Assembly (NCBI GenBank): GCA_002450755.1
Contig: DKAI01000005.1
Location: 1 to 13,105, forward strand
DNA: 13,105 nt
Source of the DNA: Deltaproteobacteria bacterium UBA6930
GTDB lineage: Bacteria > Myxococcota_A > UBA9160 > UBA6930
Reading direction: 5' to 3'
The notes under the pieces were generated by a model. It worked only from the letters and a program-made list of their open reading frames with translations. It did no database searches and had not been told where the DNA came from. Shown here piece by piece: positions 7,033-13,105 of this stretch (its first letter is position 1; every line of letters starts with the position of its first letter). A program made the position numbers and the translations under genes.

Positions 7033-7983
7033 TCAGTCCTTTTTCGACAACAGATTTTCTCGTCGTGCACGAGGATGAGCGCGATCGTAGGCCTCCACGA
7101 GACGATCGGTAGAGACAGCGGTGTATTTCTGAGTTGTTGATAGGCTAGCGTGGCCCAAAAGTTCCTGAATTTCTCGCAGATCAGCCCCCATATCTAAAAG
7201 ATGTGTAGCGTAGCTGTGCCTTAGGCGATGCGGATGCACACCTTCAGCAATTCCCGCCTCTCGCGCGCGGCGTGAAATAATCCGCCGCACATCTCTTGGA
7301 TCTAACCTCCGCGGTTTCTCTCCCCGGCGTGCTCGCATCGCAACAAACAAGGGCTCTTGGAGAATACCCGGAACTTTTCTCTCCTCTAGATAATCAGATA
7401 AGGCATTGCGAACTGCCTCGGGCAAAGGCACGATCCTCTCTTTTCCACCTTTACCCCAAACTCTGACTTCCCCTCTCACCAATTCTATATCTCGGACATC
7501 CAATGAACAAGCCTCTGCAACGCGTAGCCCGCCACCGTACAGAAGCTCCAAGATTGCTCTATCTCGACTCCTCGCTCTATCGGACTTCTTTCCTTCCACA
7601 CTTTTCGAAGACACGAATTCCATGAGCAAATGACAATCATCAACCCCTAGAGGTTGCGGTAAACGTCGGGGCGTCCGTGGCATAGGTATCCCGAGCGTAG
7701 GATCTGCCGTCCTTTCACCTTCAAGAACCAAAAACCCAAAATAAGAGCGCAAAGAAGAAAGCTTCCTTGCAACAGTAGGAGCCTTGCTTCTCCCATGCAG
7801 TGACGCAAGGAATTTCCTTACATCTGCAGAACTCGCATGCTTTGGATCCTCATCATCAAGAAAGGTTGCGAATGCCTTAATGTCAGACAAATAAGCTCGC
7901 ATAGTATGGAGCGACGAGCCCTTCTCGGCGTGCAAATGACGCTCAAAACGAACCAAGCTTTGGTCGAAGCTTTCCTCCGTCAT
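7033..7983 (-). CDS. xerC: Tyrosine recombinase XerC
   Basis: XerC, with XerD, resolves chromosome dimers at dif during division. The 316-residue protein has an N-terminal SAM-like DNA-binding domain (about 1-100) and a C-terminal catalytic domain with the complete set: Arg154 in GGGLRVAEACSL, Lys178 in GKGGKERIVPL, His252 and Arg255 in HPHRLRHSYATHLLDMG, His278 in ELLGHASLSTTQ and the nucleophile Tyr287 in KYTAVS. The QELLGHASLSTTQ wording is closer to XerC than XerD; the usual YTH is YTA here. Its start overlaps the trmFO stop by four bases (ATGA), so translation is coupled; no strong Shine-Dalgarno sequence is seen. The setting between trmFO and hslV matches codV in Bacillus and argues for the host recombinase rather than a phage integrase. 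No dif-like site was recognised nearby. Confidence 0.94.
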   Translation of the reverse strand: MTEESFDQSLVRFERHLHAEKGSSLHTMRAYLSDIKAFATFLDDEDPKHASSADVRKFLASLHGRSKAPTVARKLSSLRSYFGFLVLEGERTADPTLGIPMPRTPRRLPQPLGVDDCHLLMEFVSSKSVEGKKSDRARSRDRAILELLYGGGLRVAEACSLDVRDIELVRGEVRVWGKGGKERIVPLPEAVRNALSDYLEERKVPGILQEPLFVAMRARRGEKPRRLDPRDVRRIISRRAREAGIAEGVHPHRLRHSYATHLLDMGADLREIQELLGHASLSTTQKYTAVSTDRLVEAYDRAHPRARRENLLSKKD

Positions 7984-9335
7984 AAAGACTCTACTGATCG
8001 AGCATAGAAAGGAATTGATTGGATTGCACGTTCCGCGAGAAGAGTATGTTTTTGTCGTCTAGCTATTCTCTTAGGCTCCGATAGACGGGGCATATCAATC
8101 GGTGGAAACAAACCAAATGTAATATTCATAGGCTGAAACCGCTTCGCCGATGATTCTCTTAAATGTCTCAATAAGGCAAAATGAGCACTCGTACTCGGAG
8201 GGTCAGGGCGGTCTAAACCAAACAATTCAAAACTGCAAAATATACCCGCTAAAAGTCCAATCGCAGCAGATTCCGCGTAACCCTCTACGCCCGTGATCTG
8301 ACCCGCAAGATATATTTTATCAAGAGATAAAAGGGACAGCGATTCACTCAAGCTTCGCGGAGAATTGACGAATGTATTTCGATGGATGGATCCGAACCGC
8401 GCGAACACTGCCTCAGACATGCCTGGTAGACCGTGCAATATTCTTCTCTGATCCCCAATTCGTAACTTGGTTTGAAACCCGACTAAATTATAAAGAACTC
8501 CTGCCTTATCTTCTTGTCTCAATTGGATTACTGCGTGAGGCTGACTATCAAAACGAGGGTCGAGCAATCCCACAGGTTTAAGCGGGCCATGAGCCAGCGT
8601 CTCTGGCCCGCGACGCGCAAGTTCTTCGACGGGGACACAACCTTCAAAATAGAGACTCTTTTCAAAAGGATGTAGGGGCACAGTATCCGATTCAATCAAC
8701 GCAGAAGTAAGCATATCGTAAGATTTCTTGTCCAAAGGCACGTTTAAATAATCACCTTCGCCTTCATCATACCTCGACCCTCGGAAAACAACGTCATGAT
8801 CTAAAGAGTCTGCATATACAATCGGGGATATCGCATCGTAAAAGTAGAGATACTCCTCACCCAGTATCTTTTTTAAGTCGTCAGCTAAAATTTTTTCCGT
8901 CAATGGACCGGTTGCTACAACCAAAGCATCATATCTCTCTCGAAGTTGCCTCAGGTTATCTACTTTTTCTCTCCGAACGTTGATTTGTGGATGCGCCTCA
9001 ATTCTCTCGGTCAGAGTGGCCGAAAACCCAGTTCGATCAACAGCAAGGGCTCGACCTGCGGGCACAGCGTTGGCATCTGCAGTTTTGATCACTACGGAAT
9101 CCAATAATCTCATTTCTTGTTTAAGAAGACCCACCGCATTTATTAATTGATCTGATCTAAGAGAATTACTGCAAACCAGCTCTCCAAAGTCGTTTGAAAA
9201 ATGTGCAGGCGATTTTACGACTGGTCGCATTTCAAAAAGGTCAACAAAAATTTTTCTTTTCGCAATTTGCCAAGCAGCCTCACAACCTGCCAAGCCGGCA
9301 CCTATTACCGCAACGCGTTTTGTTCCACTAGACAT
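7980..9335 (-). CDS. trmFO: Methylenetetrahydrofolate-tRNA-(uracil-5)-methyltransferase TrmFO
   Basis: TrmFO is a folate- and FAD-dependent enzyme that makes 5-methyluridine at position 54 of the tRNA T-loop, using methylenetetrahydrofolate instead of S-adenosylmethionine. The 451-residue protein starts with the FAD-binding VIGAGLAGCEAAW (10-22), then has ELVCSNSLRSD with Cys55 and GCVPVEELARRG with Cys233, the two cysteines that match the catalytic pair of the family. The later GYAESAAIGLLAG is the second FAD contact. Length is in the family range of about 435-450. GAGG about ten bases ahead of the ATG is the likely ribosome site. It opens the tightly spaced run to argF and lies 76 bases after ugd. 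Organisms with TrmFO usually lack TrmA; this fits Gram-positive and many deltaproteobacterial groups. Confidence 0.97.
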   Translation of the reverse strand: MSSGTKRVAVIGAGLAGCEAAWQIAKRKIFVDLFEMRPVVKSPAHFSNDFGELVCSNSLRSDQLINAVGLLKQEMRLLDSVVIKTADANAVPAGRALAVDRTGFSATLTERIEAHPQINVRREKVDNLRQLRERYDALVVATGPLTEKILADDLKKILGEEYLYFYDAISPIVYADSLDHDVVFRGSRYDEGEGDYLNVPLDKKSYDMLTSALIESDTVPLHPFEKSLYFEGCVPVEELARRGPETLAHGPLKPVGLLDPRFDSQPHAVIQLRQEDKAGVLYNLVGFQTKLRIGDQRRILHGLPGMSEAVFARFGSIHRNTFVNSPRSLSESLSLLSLDKIYLAGQITGVEGYAESAAIGLLAGIFCSFELFGLDRPDPPSTSAHFALLRHLRESSAKRFQPMNITFGLFPPIDMPRLSEPKRIARRQKHTLLAERAIQSIPFYARSVESL

Positions 9336-9411
9336 TATGTTTAGCCTCGGAATTGTCGGGCTTTATTTTCAACATAGATAATAAATGACCTGCTTCACCT
9401 TAAGGCAAAAA

Positions 9412-10725
9412 TTATCTTCCCACACTGTGATAAGAAAAGTTAGACCGTGCAGCCACATCAGGGTCGTAAATATTTCGCAGGTCTATCATTACAGCATGTT
9501 TCATGATGTTCTTTAACCTAGATAGGTTCAAGGCACGAAACTGATTCCACTCTGTTATGATAACGAGCGCATCACTTCCCTCCGCTGCCTCGTAAGCATC
9601 TTTTCCAAAGACGACACTCGAAGGCAAAAGCGGTTTCGCCCCCTCCATTGCAACCGGATCAAACGTTCTTACTTGTAATCCTTTTGAAATTAATTCGGTA
9701 ATAATATAGATCGATGGCGCATCTCTTACATCATCGGTTTCGGGTTTGAAAGAAAGTCCAAGAACGCAGACAGTCTTATTTGAAAGATTACCACCGAGAG
9801 CCGCTTCTATTTTTTTGACCATTCTTATTCTCTGCTGGTCGTTGACTCTGATTGTCGCTTCCACGATTTCGAGGTTACTTCCAAATTCAGAAGAAAAATG
9901 TGCTACCGAACGGGTATCTTTAGGAAAGCATGAGCCCCCAAAACCAGGACCAGCGTGAAGAAATTTCTTCCCGATGCGACCGTCCAAACCGATACCCCGG
10001 GCTACTGCCTGCACATCACCACCAATCACTTCACAGAGATTCGCTATCTCATTGATAAATGAAATCTTCGTTGCAAGAAAAGCATTAGCGGCATACTTAA
10101 TTAACTCGGAAGTAACAATATTAGTGAGAACAAAAGGAGTTTCATTTAAAAAGAGAGGTCGATAAAGCTCTTTAAGAATATCCATACTCACTTCATCTTC
10201 CGCTCCGATCACTACCCTGTCGGGCCTCATGAAATCTGAGATTGCAGCACCTTCACGGAGAAATTCTGGATTCGATGCGACCGCAAATTCTGAAGTGTGT
10301 CCACTTATCTCCTGACCTTCTTTAATCCAGGCAGCAACCTTCTCAGAAGTTCCTACAGGAACGGTACTTTTCGTCACCACTACCTTGTAGTCCTCCATAA
10401 GTGTTCCGATTTCTCGAGCAACGGCCTTAACGAAGGACAAGTCGGTAGAACCATCTTCCATTGAAGGAGTTCCCACAGCAATAAAGACCACGAGAGCATC
10501 TCGTACCGCCTGCCCTGTATTACTTGTAAATGAAAGTCGTCCCTGAGAAACATTCCTCTCGATCATATCTTCGAGGCCAGGCTCATAGATCGGCACTTCT
10601 CCGTTTTGCAGAGCCCCAATCTTATCTGGATTGTTATCTACACAAGCAACGTTAACGCCAAATTCAGAAAAACAGGCGCCCGTAACAAGGCCAACATACC
10701 CACTTCCAATCACGCAGATATTCAT
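9412..10725 (-). CDS. ugd: UDP-glucose 6-dehydrogenase
   Basis: It oxidises UDP-glucose to UDP-glucuronate with two NAD+, supplying precursors for capsule, exopolysaccharide or lipopolysaccharide sugars. The 437-residue protein has the NAD-binding GSGYVGLVTG (7-16), VDNNPDKI (29-36) with the acidic residue expected to bind NAD ribose, FIAVGTPS (81-88), KSTVPVGT (119-126), SNPEFLREG (151-159), Lys210 and Asn214 in the central helix, and the catalytic cysteine Cys266 in GFGGSCFPKD. The C-terminal part (about 315-425) is the substrate-binding domain, with VLGLSFKPETDDVRDAP. AGAGG about nine bases ahead supports the ATG. GDP-mannose dehydrogenase is a relative, but the motif set and length favour UDP-glucose. 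It lies 55 bases downstream of the oxidoreductase gene. No other sugar-nucleotide gene adjoins it. Confidence 0.95.
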   Translation of the reverse strand: MNICVIGSGYVGLVTGACFSEFGVNVACVDNNPDKIGALQNGEVPIYEPGLEDMIERNVSQGRLSFTSNTGQAVRDALVVFIAVGTPSMEDGSTDLSFVKAVAREIGTLMEDYKVVVTKSTVPVGTSEKVAAWIKEGQEISGHTSEFAVASNPEFLREGAAISDFMRPDRVVIGAEDEVSMDILKELYRPLFLNETPFVLTNIVTSELIKYAANAFLATKISFINEIANLCEVIGGDVQAVARGIGLDGRIGKKFLHAGPGFGGSCFPKDTRSVAHFSSEFGSNLEIVEATIRVNDQQRIRMVKKIEAALGGNLSNKTVCVLGLSFKPETDDVRDAPSIYIITELISKGLQVRTFDPVAMEGAKPLLPSSVVFGKDAYEAAEGSDALVIITEWNQFRALNLSRLKNIMKHAVMIDLRNIYDPDVAARSNFSYHSVGR

Positions 10726-10780
10726 AGTGAAAGCCTCTGAAACCCCTTCATCTCTATGGACAGCGGGGACCTTTAAAGAC

Positions 10781-11665
10781 CTATCCCGTTAAAACTTTCA
10801 GAAGTTCCTCATCGGGCCCCGGCTTTCCGTCTGGTCTAAATGCCTGAACACAAACGTGATCCGCGCCAGCATCCCAGTGTTGCTGTATCCGGTCACGAAT
10901 AACTTGCTCATCTCCCCAAGCTACTATGGCGTCCACAAGTTTGTTGCTCCCACCATCTTTAAAGTCATCCTGGGAAAACCCTAGGTCCAAGAGATTATTG
11001 CAATAGTTTGGAAGGCCCAGATAAATCTTCAGATTTGCCCTGCTTAAATCTCTTGCCTTGGTTGGATCTGTTTCACGCAAGACCATCTGTTCAGGGCAAA
11101 GCAAAGCTCCATCACCCATAATCTCACGAGCTTTTGCAGTATGTTCCGGCGGGACAAGGTAAGGATGTGAGCCCTGCGCATGCGAAACCGACAGCTTCAA
11201 CATGTTCTTTCGAAGCGCCGCTAAAATTATGGGAGCTTCTTGCTCCGGTTGGTTCCCAACGTAGAGAGCCTTGTTCATCCTTTCAAGGTAATCTCGCATC
11301 ATGCTAACGGGCTTGTTGCTGTACTCGTGTCCTCTCTGGCCCTCAACTAAATGTCCGTGAGAAACGCCGAGACCAAGTGCAAATCTTCCAGGCGCGGCAT
11401 CTGCGAGAGTCTTCTGAATTGATTTCATATTCATCGGATCTCTTGCGTAGATATTTGCAATGCCCGTTGCAAACTTGAGGGTACTCGTTCGAGCCGCAAA
11501 ATAACCTATTTGTGAAAAAGGCTCCTTACCAACTGCTTCTGGAATCCAAAGTGTCGTGTAGCCCCAACTTTCTATACGCTCTACGAGCTCAGCAGCCTCT
11601 GCCATTGCTAGATGATCAAACCAGCTCCACACTCCCAGCTTGCCTAAGTTTTCGACTTTCGCCAT
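10781..11665 (-). CDS. LLM-class oxidoreductase, probably coenzyme F420-dependent
   Basis: This 294-residue protein has the luciferase-like monooxygenase TIM-barrel pattern. LGKLGVWSWFDHL at the N-terminus, GYTTLWIPEAVGKEPFSQIGYFAARTSTLKFATGIANI (35-72) and RFALGLGVSHGHLVEG (94-109) resemble the F420-dependent subgroup called TIGR03620 (MSMEG_2516 type), best known from actinobacteria. Such enzymes transfer hydride between reduced F420 and an unknown organic substrate; some are FMN-dependent, and sequence alone does not settle the cofactor. The C-terminal AGADHVCVQAFRPDG is the usual last barrel strand. AAGGAGG five bases ahead is a strong ribosome site and fixes the ATG. It sits among housekeeping genes, 118 bases after rsmI, and may have its own promoter. 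No cofactor F420 biosynthesis genes are in the window. Confidence 0.88.
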   Translation of the reverse strand: MAKVENLGKLGVWSWFDHLAMAEAAELVERIESWGYTTLWIPEAVGKEPFSQIGYFAARTSTLKFATGIANIYARDPMNMKSIQKTLADAAPGRFALGLGVSHGHLVEGQRGHEYSNKPVSMMRDYLERMNKALYVGNQPEQEAPIILAALRKNMLKLSVSHAQGSHPYLVPPEHTAKAREIMGDGALLCPEQMVLRETDPTKARDLSRANLKIYLGLPNYCNNLLDLGFSQDDFKDGGSNKLVDAIVAWGDEQVIRDRIQQHWDAGADHVCVQAFRPDGKPGPDEELLKVLTG

Positions 11666-11670
11666 CGATT

Positions 11671-11677
11671 CCTCCTT
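11671..11677 (-). promoter_or_regulatory. Strong Shine-Dalgarno sequence of the LLM oxidoreductase
   Basis: AAGGAGG on the minus strand, five bases before the ATG. It is the closest to consensus in the window and suggests this gene is translated independently rather than coupled to rsmI. Confidence 0.7.
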
Positions 11678-11715
11678 AACGGTCTCTTAGCCGCTTTGTT
11701 TTACGCTCCGCATCG

Positions 11716-11725
11716 TAGCGCGCTA
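11716..11725. repeat. 10-bp perfect palindrome upstream of the LLM oxidoreductase
   Basis: TAGCGCGCTA reads the same on both strands and lies about 50 bases ahead of the LLM oxidoreductase ATG, in the 118-base gap after rsmI. Position and symmetry would suit an operator for a small dimeric repressor, but a single palindrome of this length can occur by chance and no clear promoter hexamers were recognised around it. Confidence 0.25.
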
Positions 11726-11756
11726 ATTTGATTTTCTGTCGTTTCTTTTCTGTAAC

Positions 11757-11776
11757 TTAGAATGCATCGATTCTAA
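11757..11776 (-). other. Weak stem-loop just after rsmI
   Basis: TTAGAAT and ATTCTAA form a 7-bp stem with a 6-base loop, starting 8 bases after the rsmI stop codon. The stem is AT-rich and no run of T follows on either strand, so it is at best a weak terminator or a transcript-stabilising hairpin. Confidence 0.25.
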
Positions 11777-11783
11777 AGGCTAG

Positions 11784-12623
11784 CTATTCCAGCTCGGATC
11801 GACTCTTGATGAGAAATTCCTTATAGACGATCCCTTTGGGAATACCCAAAGCTACTGAGATGTCTCTTGAGGCATCCTTCGCCGAAATCCCCTTGGTCAA
11901 TGCTTCGTGAATCGCAGCATCTAGATACATTACGGATTGGTGAGCTTCTTGACTGTTACCCTCAACTACTAAGGTCAACTCCCCTTTAGGGTGACTTTTA
12001 GCGAACTGTTCAAGAAGTGATCCAAGGGTTCCTCGAATAAATTCTTCATGAACTTTTGTTAGCTCTCGAGCGGCAACGCACCTCCTACTTTTCCCGAAAA
12101 TATCACTCATTTCTTCGAGCGTGCTCAAAGCTCGCTTTGGCGATTCAAAAAAAATCAAAGTTTCATTTCTTCCTACAAGAGAAGAAAGCAATTTGGTACG
12201 TTCCCCCTTTTTTCTGGGGAAAAAACCCACAAATGTAAAAGGAACGACAGGGAGTCCAGATCCAACGAGAGCAGTTAACACGGCCGAGGGGCCCGGTATA
12301 ACTTCTACCGAAAAACCAGCCCTGCTTACGTTCTCTACAAGGCGTTCCCCGGGATCTGAGACGAGAGGGACACCGGCATCACTAACCAATGCCACGTCTT
12401 TTCCTGCTTCCAAAGCTAGCATGACGCGTTCCTCCCTACTCGCCTCGTTATGTTTATGGAAAGAAACCAAGTTTCTTTTGATATGGTGACGAGCCAACAA
12501 TTTTTGAGTCCGTCTAGTATCTTCGACTAATACTATGCTCGCCTCTTTGAGAACACGTAGAGCCCGCAACGTGATGTCTTCAAGATTACCGATTGGTGTC
12601 GCTACAATGAGGAGCTTTCCCAC
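11784..12623 (-). CDS. rsmI: 16S rRNA (cytidine-1402-2'-O)-methyltransferase RsmI
   Basis: RsmI adds a 2'-O-methyl group to C1402 in the decoding centre of 16S rRNA, using S-adenosylmethionine; it belongs to the tetrapyrrole-methylase fold. Landmarks from the chosen start (279 residues): LIVATPIGNLEDITLRALRV (5-24), VEDTRRTQKLL (33-43), HNEASREER (58-66), ALVSDAGVPLVSDPGERLV (78-96; the family usually has AGTPLISDPG), PGPSAVLTALVGSGLP (110-125) and FVGFFPRKKGER (131-142). A C-terminal helical part of about 50 residues closes the protein. Start choice: the frame extends to a GTG at 12638, but GGAGGG at 12631-12636 lies seven bases ahead of a second GTG at 12623, which gives the normal MGKLLIVATPIG N-terminus. 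In many genomes rnhB and yraN lie between rplS and rsmI; here they do not. Confidence 0.95.
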   Translation of the reverse strand: MGKLLIVATPIGNLEDITLRALRVLKEASIVLVEDTRRTQKLLARHHIKRNLVSFHKHNEASREERVMLALEAGKDVALVSDAGVPLVSDPGERLVENVSRAGFSVEVIPGPSAVLTALVGSGLPVVPFTFVGFFPRKKGERTKLLSSLVGRNETLIFFESPKRALSTLEEMSDIFGKSRRCVAARELTKVHEEFIRGTLGSLLEQFAKSHPKGELTLVVEGNSQEAHQSVMYLDAAIHEALTKGISAKDASRDISVALGIPKGIVYKEFLIKSRSELE

Positions 12624-12778
12624 TAAAGCGCCCTCCACGTAAATAGTCTAATAAAACCCGTTCTAAGAAAGCCATGTAATGAAAAACCAGTTAAACACGT
12701 TTCTCTTATTCCTTTAGCAAGAAGCAGGAATCACGAATCTAGCAGGGTTTTGAGGGGCTTTGATTGGCAGACCTTCGT
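12624..12778 (-). other. Intergenic gap between rplS and rsmI
   Basis: This 155-base gap, the longest in the window, contains no recognisable gene. It holds an inverted repeat (ATTCCT at 12708-12713 and AGGAAT at 12726-12731, minus-strand loop of 12 bases) without a following T run, and is AT-rich near rsmI, where an rsmI promoter could lie; no confident -35/-10 pair was found. The rsmI ribosome site is listed separately. Confidence 0.4.
12631..12636 (-). promoter_or_regulatory. Shine-Dalgarno sequence that decides the rsmI start
   Basis: GGAGGG on the minus strand, seven bases before the GTG at 12623. It overlaps the alternative upstream GTG at 12638 and could not serve that codon, so the shorter protein with the family-typical N-terminus is preferred. 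Confidence 0.65.
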
Positions 12779-13105
12779 TCACTCTTTAACGGGAGCCTTT
12801 TCATCTCCGTTCAAATCGGCAGAAACTTCTTCTCCCGTCTCAACTATTTGGTCCTCACTTCCTTCCGGTTCTGGAGAAACTTCTCCGACTGTCTCGGCAA
12901 TCTGCTCTTCAAGATCTTCTGGTTCAGGAGGAACTAAAGCAGATAAATCTCGGAGTTTGCTTCGCAATCGCGCTTTCTTTCCCCGCAAGTCACGAAGATA
13001 GTACAGACGGGAACGCCTTACGTGGCCTCTACTTTTGATCTCTACCTTTTGAACTGAAGGGGACTCCACAGGAAAGATCCTTTCAACTCCAACTCCATAA
13101 GAAAT
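12779..13105 (-). CDS. rplS: Ribosomal protein L19 (bL19), C-terminal part with an acidic tail
   Basis: The frame is open to the right edge, so the N-terminal part lies outside; a GTG at 13069 is an internal valine. The visible part opens with ISYGVGVERIFPVESP and continues VRRSRLYYLRDLRGKKAR, the hallmark end of bL19, which sits at the 30S-50S interface. The family normally ends soon after RGK.AR. Here about 56 more residues follow, with 19 Asp or Glu and two Lys in the tail. Within it, PEPEDLEEQIAETVGEVS is followed immediately by PEPEGSEDQIVETGEEVS, 12 of 18 identical, so the tail grew by a tandem duplication. The tail is probably disordered and exposed. In the usual order rpsP-rimM-trmD-rplS the missing genes would lie to the right. 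Identity as L19 is certain; tail function is unknown. Confidence 0.96.
   Translation of the reverse strand: MSYGVGVERIFPVESPSVQKVEIKSRGHVRRSRLYYLRDLRGKKARLRSKLRDLSALVPPEPEDLEEQIAETVGEVSPEPEGSEDQIVETGEEVSADLNGDEKAPVKE
12821..12928 (-). repeat. rplS: 54-bp tandem repeat, two copies, inside the rplS tail
   Basis: Two adjacent 54-base units (12821-12874 and 12875-12928) begin with AGAAACTTCT on the plus strand and match at about 38 of 54 positions by eye. They are in frame and encode the duplicated 18-residue acidic segment of L19. The differences include many coding changes that keep acidic residues, so the duplication is not recent. Confidence 0.8.

Noticed and set aside
7033..7983. A phage integrase or mobile-element reading of the tyrosine recombinase
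   Set aside because: Its XerC-type wording, four-base overlap with trmFO and place before hslV fit the host XerC; no attachment-site repeats or other phage genes are present.
11757..11776. A rho-independent terminator after rsmI
   Set aside because: The stem is only 7 AT-rich base pairs and no T run follows on either strand, so it is listed only as a weak stem-loop.
12121..12489. A 122-codon plus-strand open frame within rsmI
   Set aside because: It is antisense to conserved RsmI motifs and its translation is low-complexity Ser/Thr/Pro-rich without any known family.
12708..12731. A terminator after rplS formed by ATTCCT/AGGAAT
   Set aside because: A six-pair stem with a 12-base loop and no T run is too weak to call.
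12750..13001. A plus-strand frame with serine-rich repeats near the right edge
   Set aside because: Its repeats are only the reverse reading of the duplicated acidic tail of L19, which is supported by its fusion to a conserved ribosomal protein.

Overview
This 13.1 kb window looks like a chromosomal segment from a Gram-negative bacterium of moderate GC. No phage, insertion sequence, CRISPR array, tRNA or rRNA was seen. A lineage in the broad former Deltaproteobacteria (Myxococcota, Desulfobacterota or Binatota-like) is suggested by three things: the order trmFO-xerC-hslV-hslU followed by arg genes, a lipobox-bearing lipoprotein, and an F420-type luciferase-like oxidoreductase. This placement is inference from gene content and order, not a measured phylogeny.

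Left part (1-2218, plus strand): three co-directional genes, namely the C-terminal end of a short-chain dehydrogenase, a protein made of two EthD-type domains in tandem, and a lipoprotein of the paraoxonase-like six-bladed propeller group. They read like a small accessory catabolic cluster. It meets head-to-head with a minus-strand HSL-type alpha/beta hydrolase (2220-3176) across a single base. Together they suggest oxidation of an alcohol or ketone plus hydrolysis of ester or lactone bonds; the substrate is unknown.

Right part (3262-13105, minus strand): read in transcription order it holds rplS (C-terminal part only), rsmI, an F420-dependent-type oxidoreductase, ugd, trmFO, xerC, hslV, hslU, argB and argF. 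From trmFO to argF the genes are tightly packed (4-nt overlap, or gaps of 3 to 54 nt), consistent with one operon. Its trmFO-xerC-hslV-hslU core is the same order as gid-codV-clpQ-clpY in Bacillus. The products cover ribosome and tRNA maturation (L19, RsmI, TrmFO), chromosome dimer resolution (XerC), protein quality control (HslUV), arginine biosynthesis (ArgB, ArgF) and envelope sugar supply (Ugd).

The most distinctive points are: a lipoprotein that keeps every calcium and catalytic position of serum paraoxonase with nearly the same spacing; an ornithine carbamoyltransferase whose two signature motifs are altered (SLRTH for STRTR, HDLP for HCLP); a ribosomal protein L19 with an acidic C-terminal tail built by an 18-residue tandem duplication; and an F420-type oxidoreductase lying between housekeeping genes. 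No clearly new multi-gene system was found. No stretch above 300 bases lacks a gene; the longest gaps are 155 and 118 bases.
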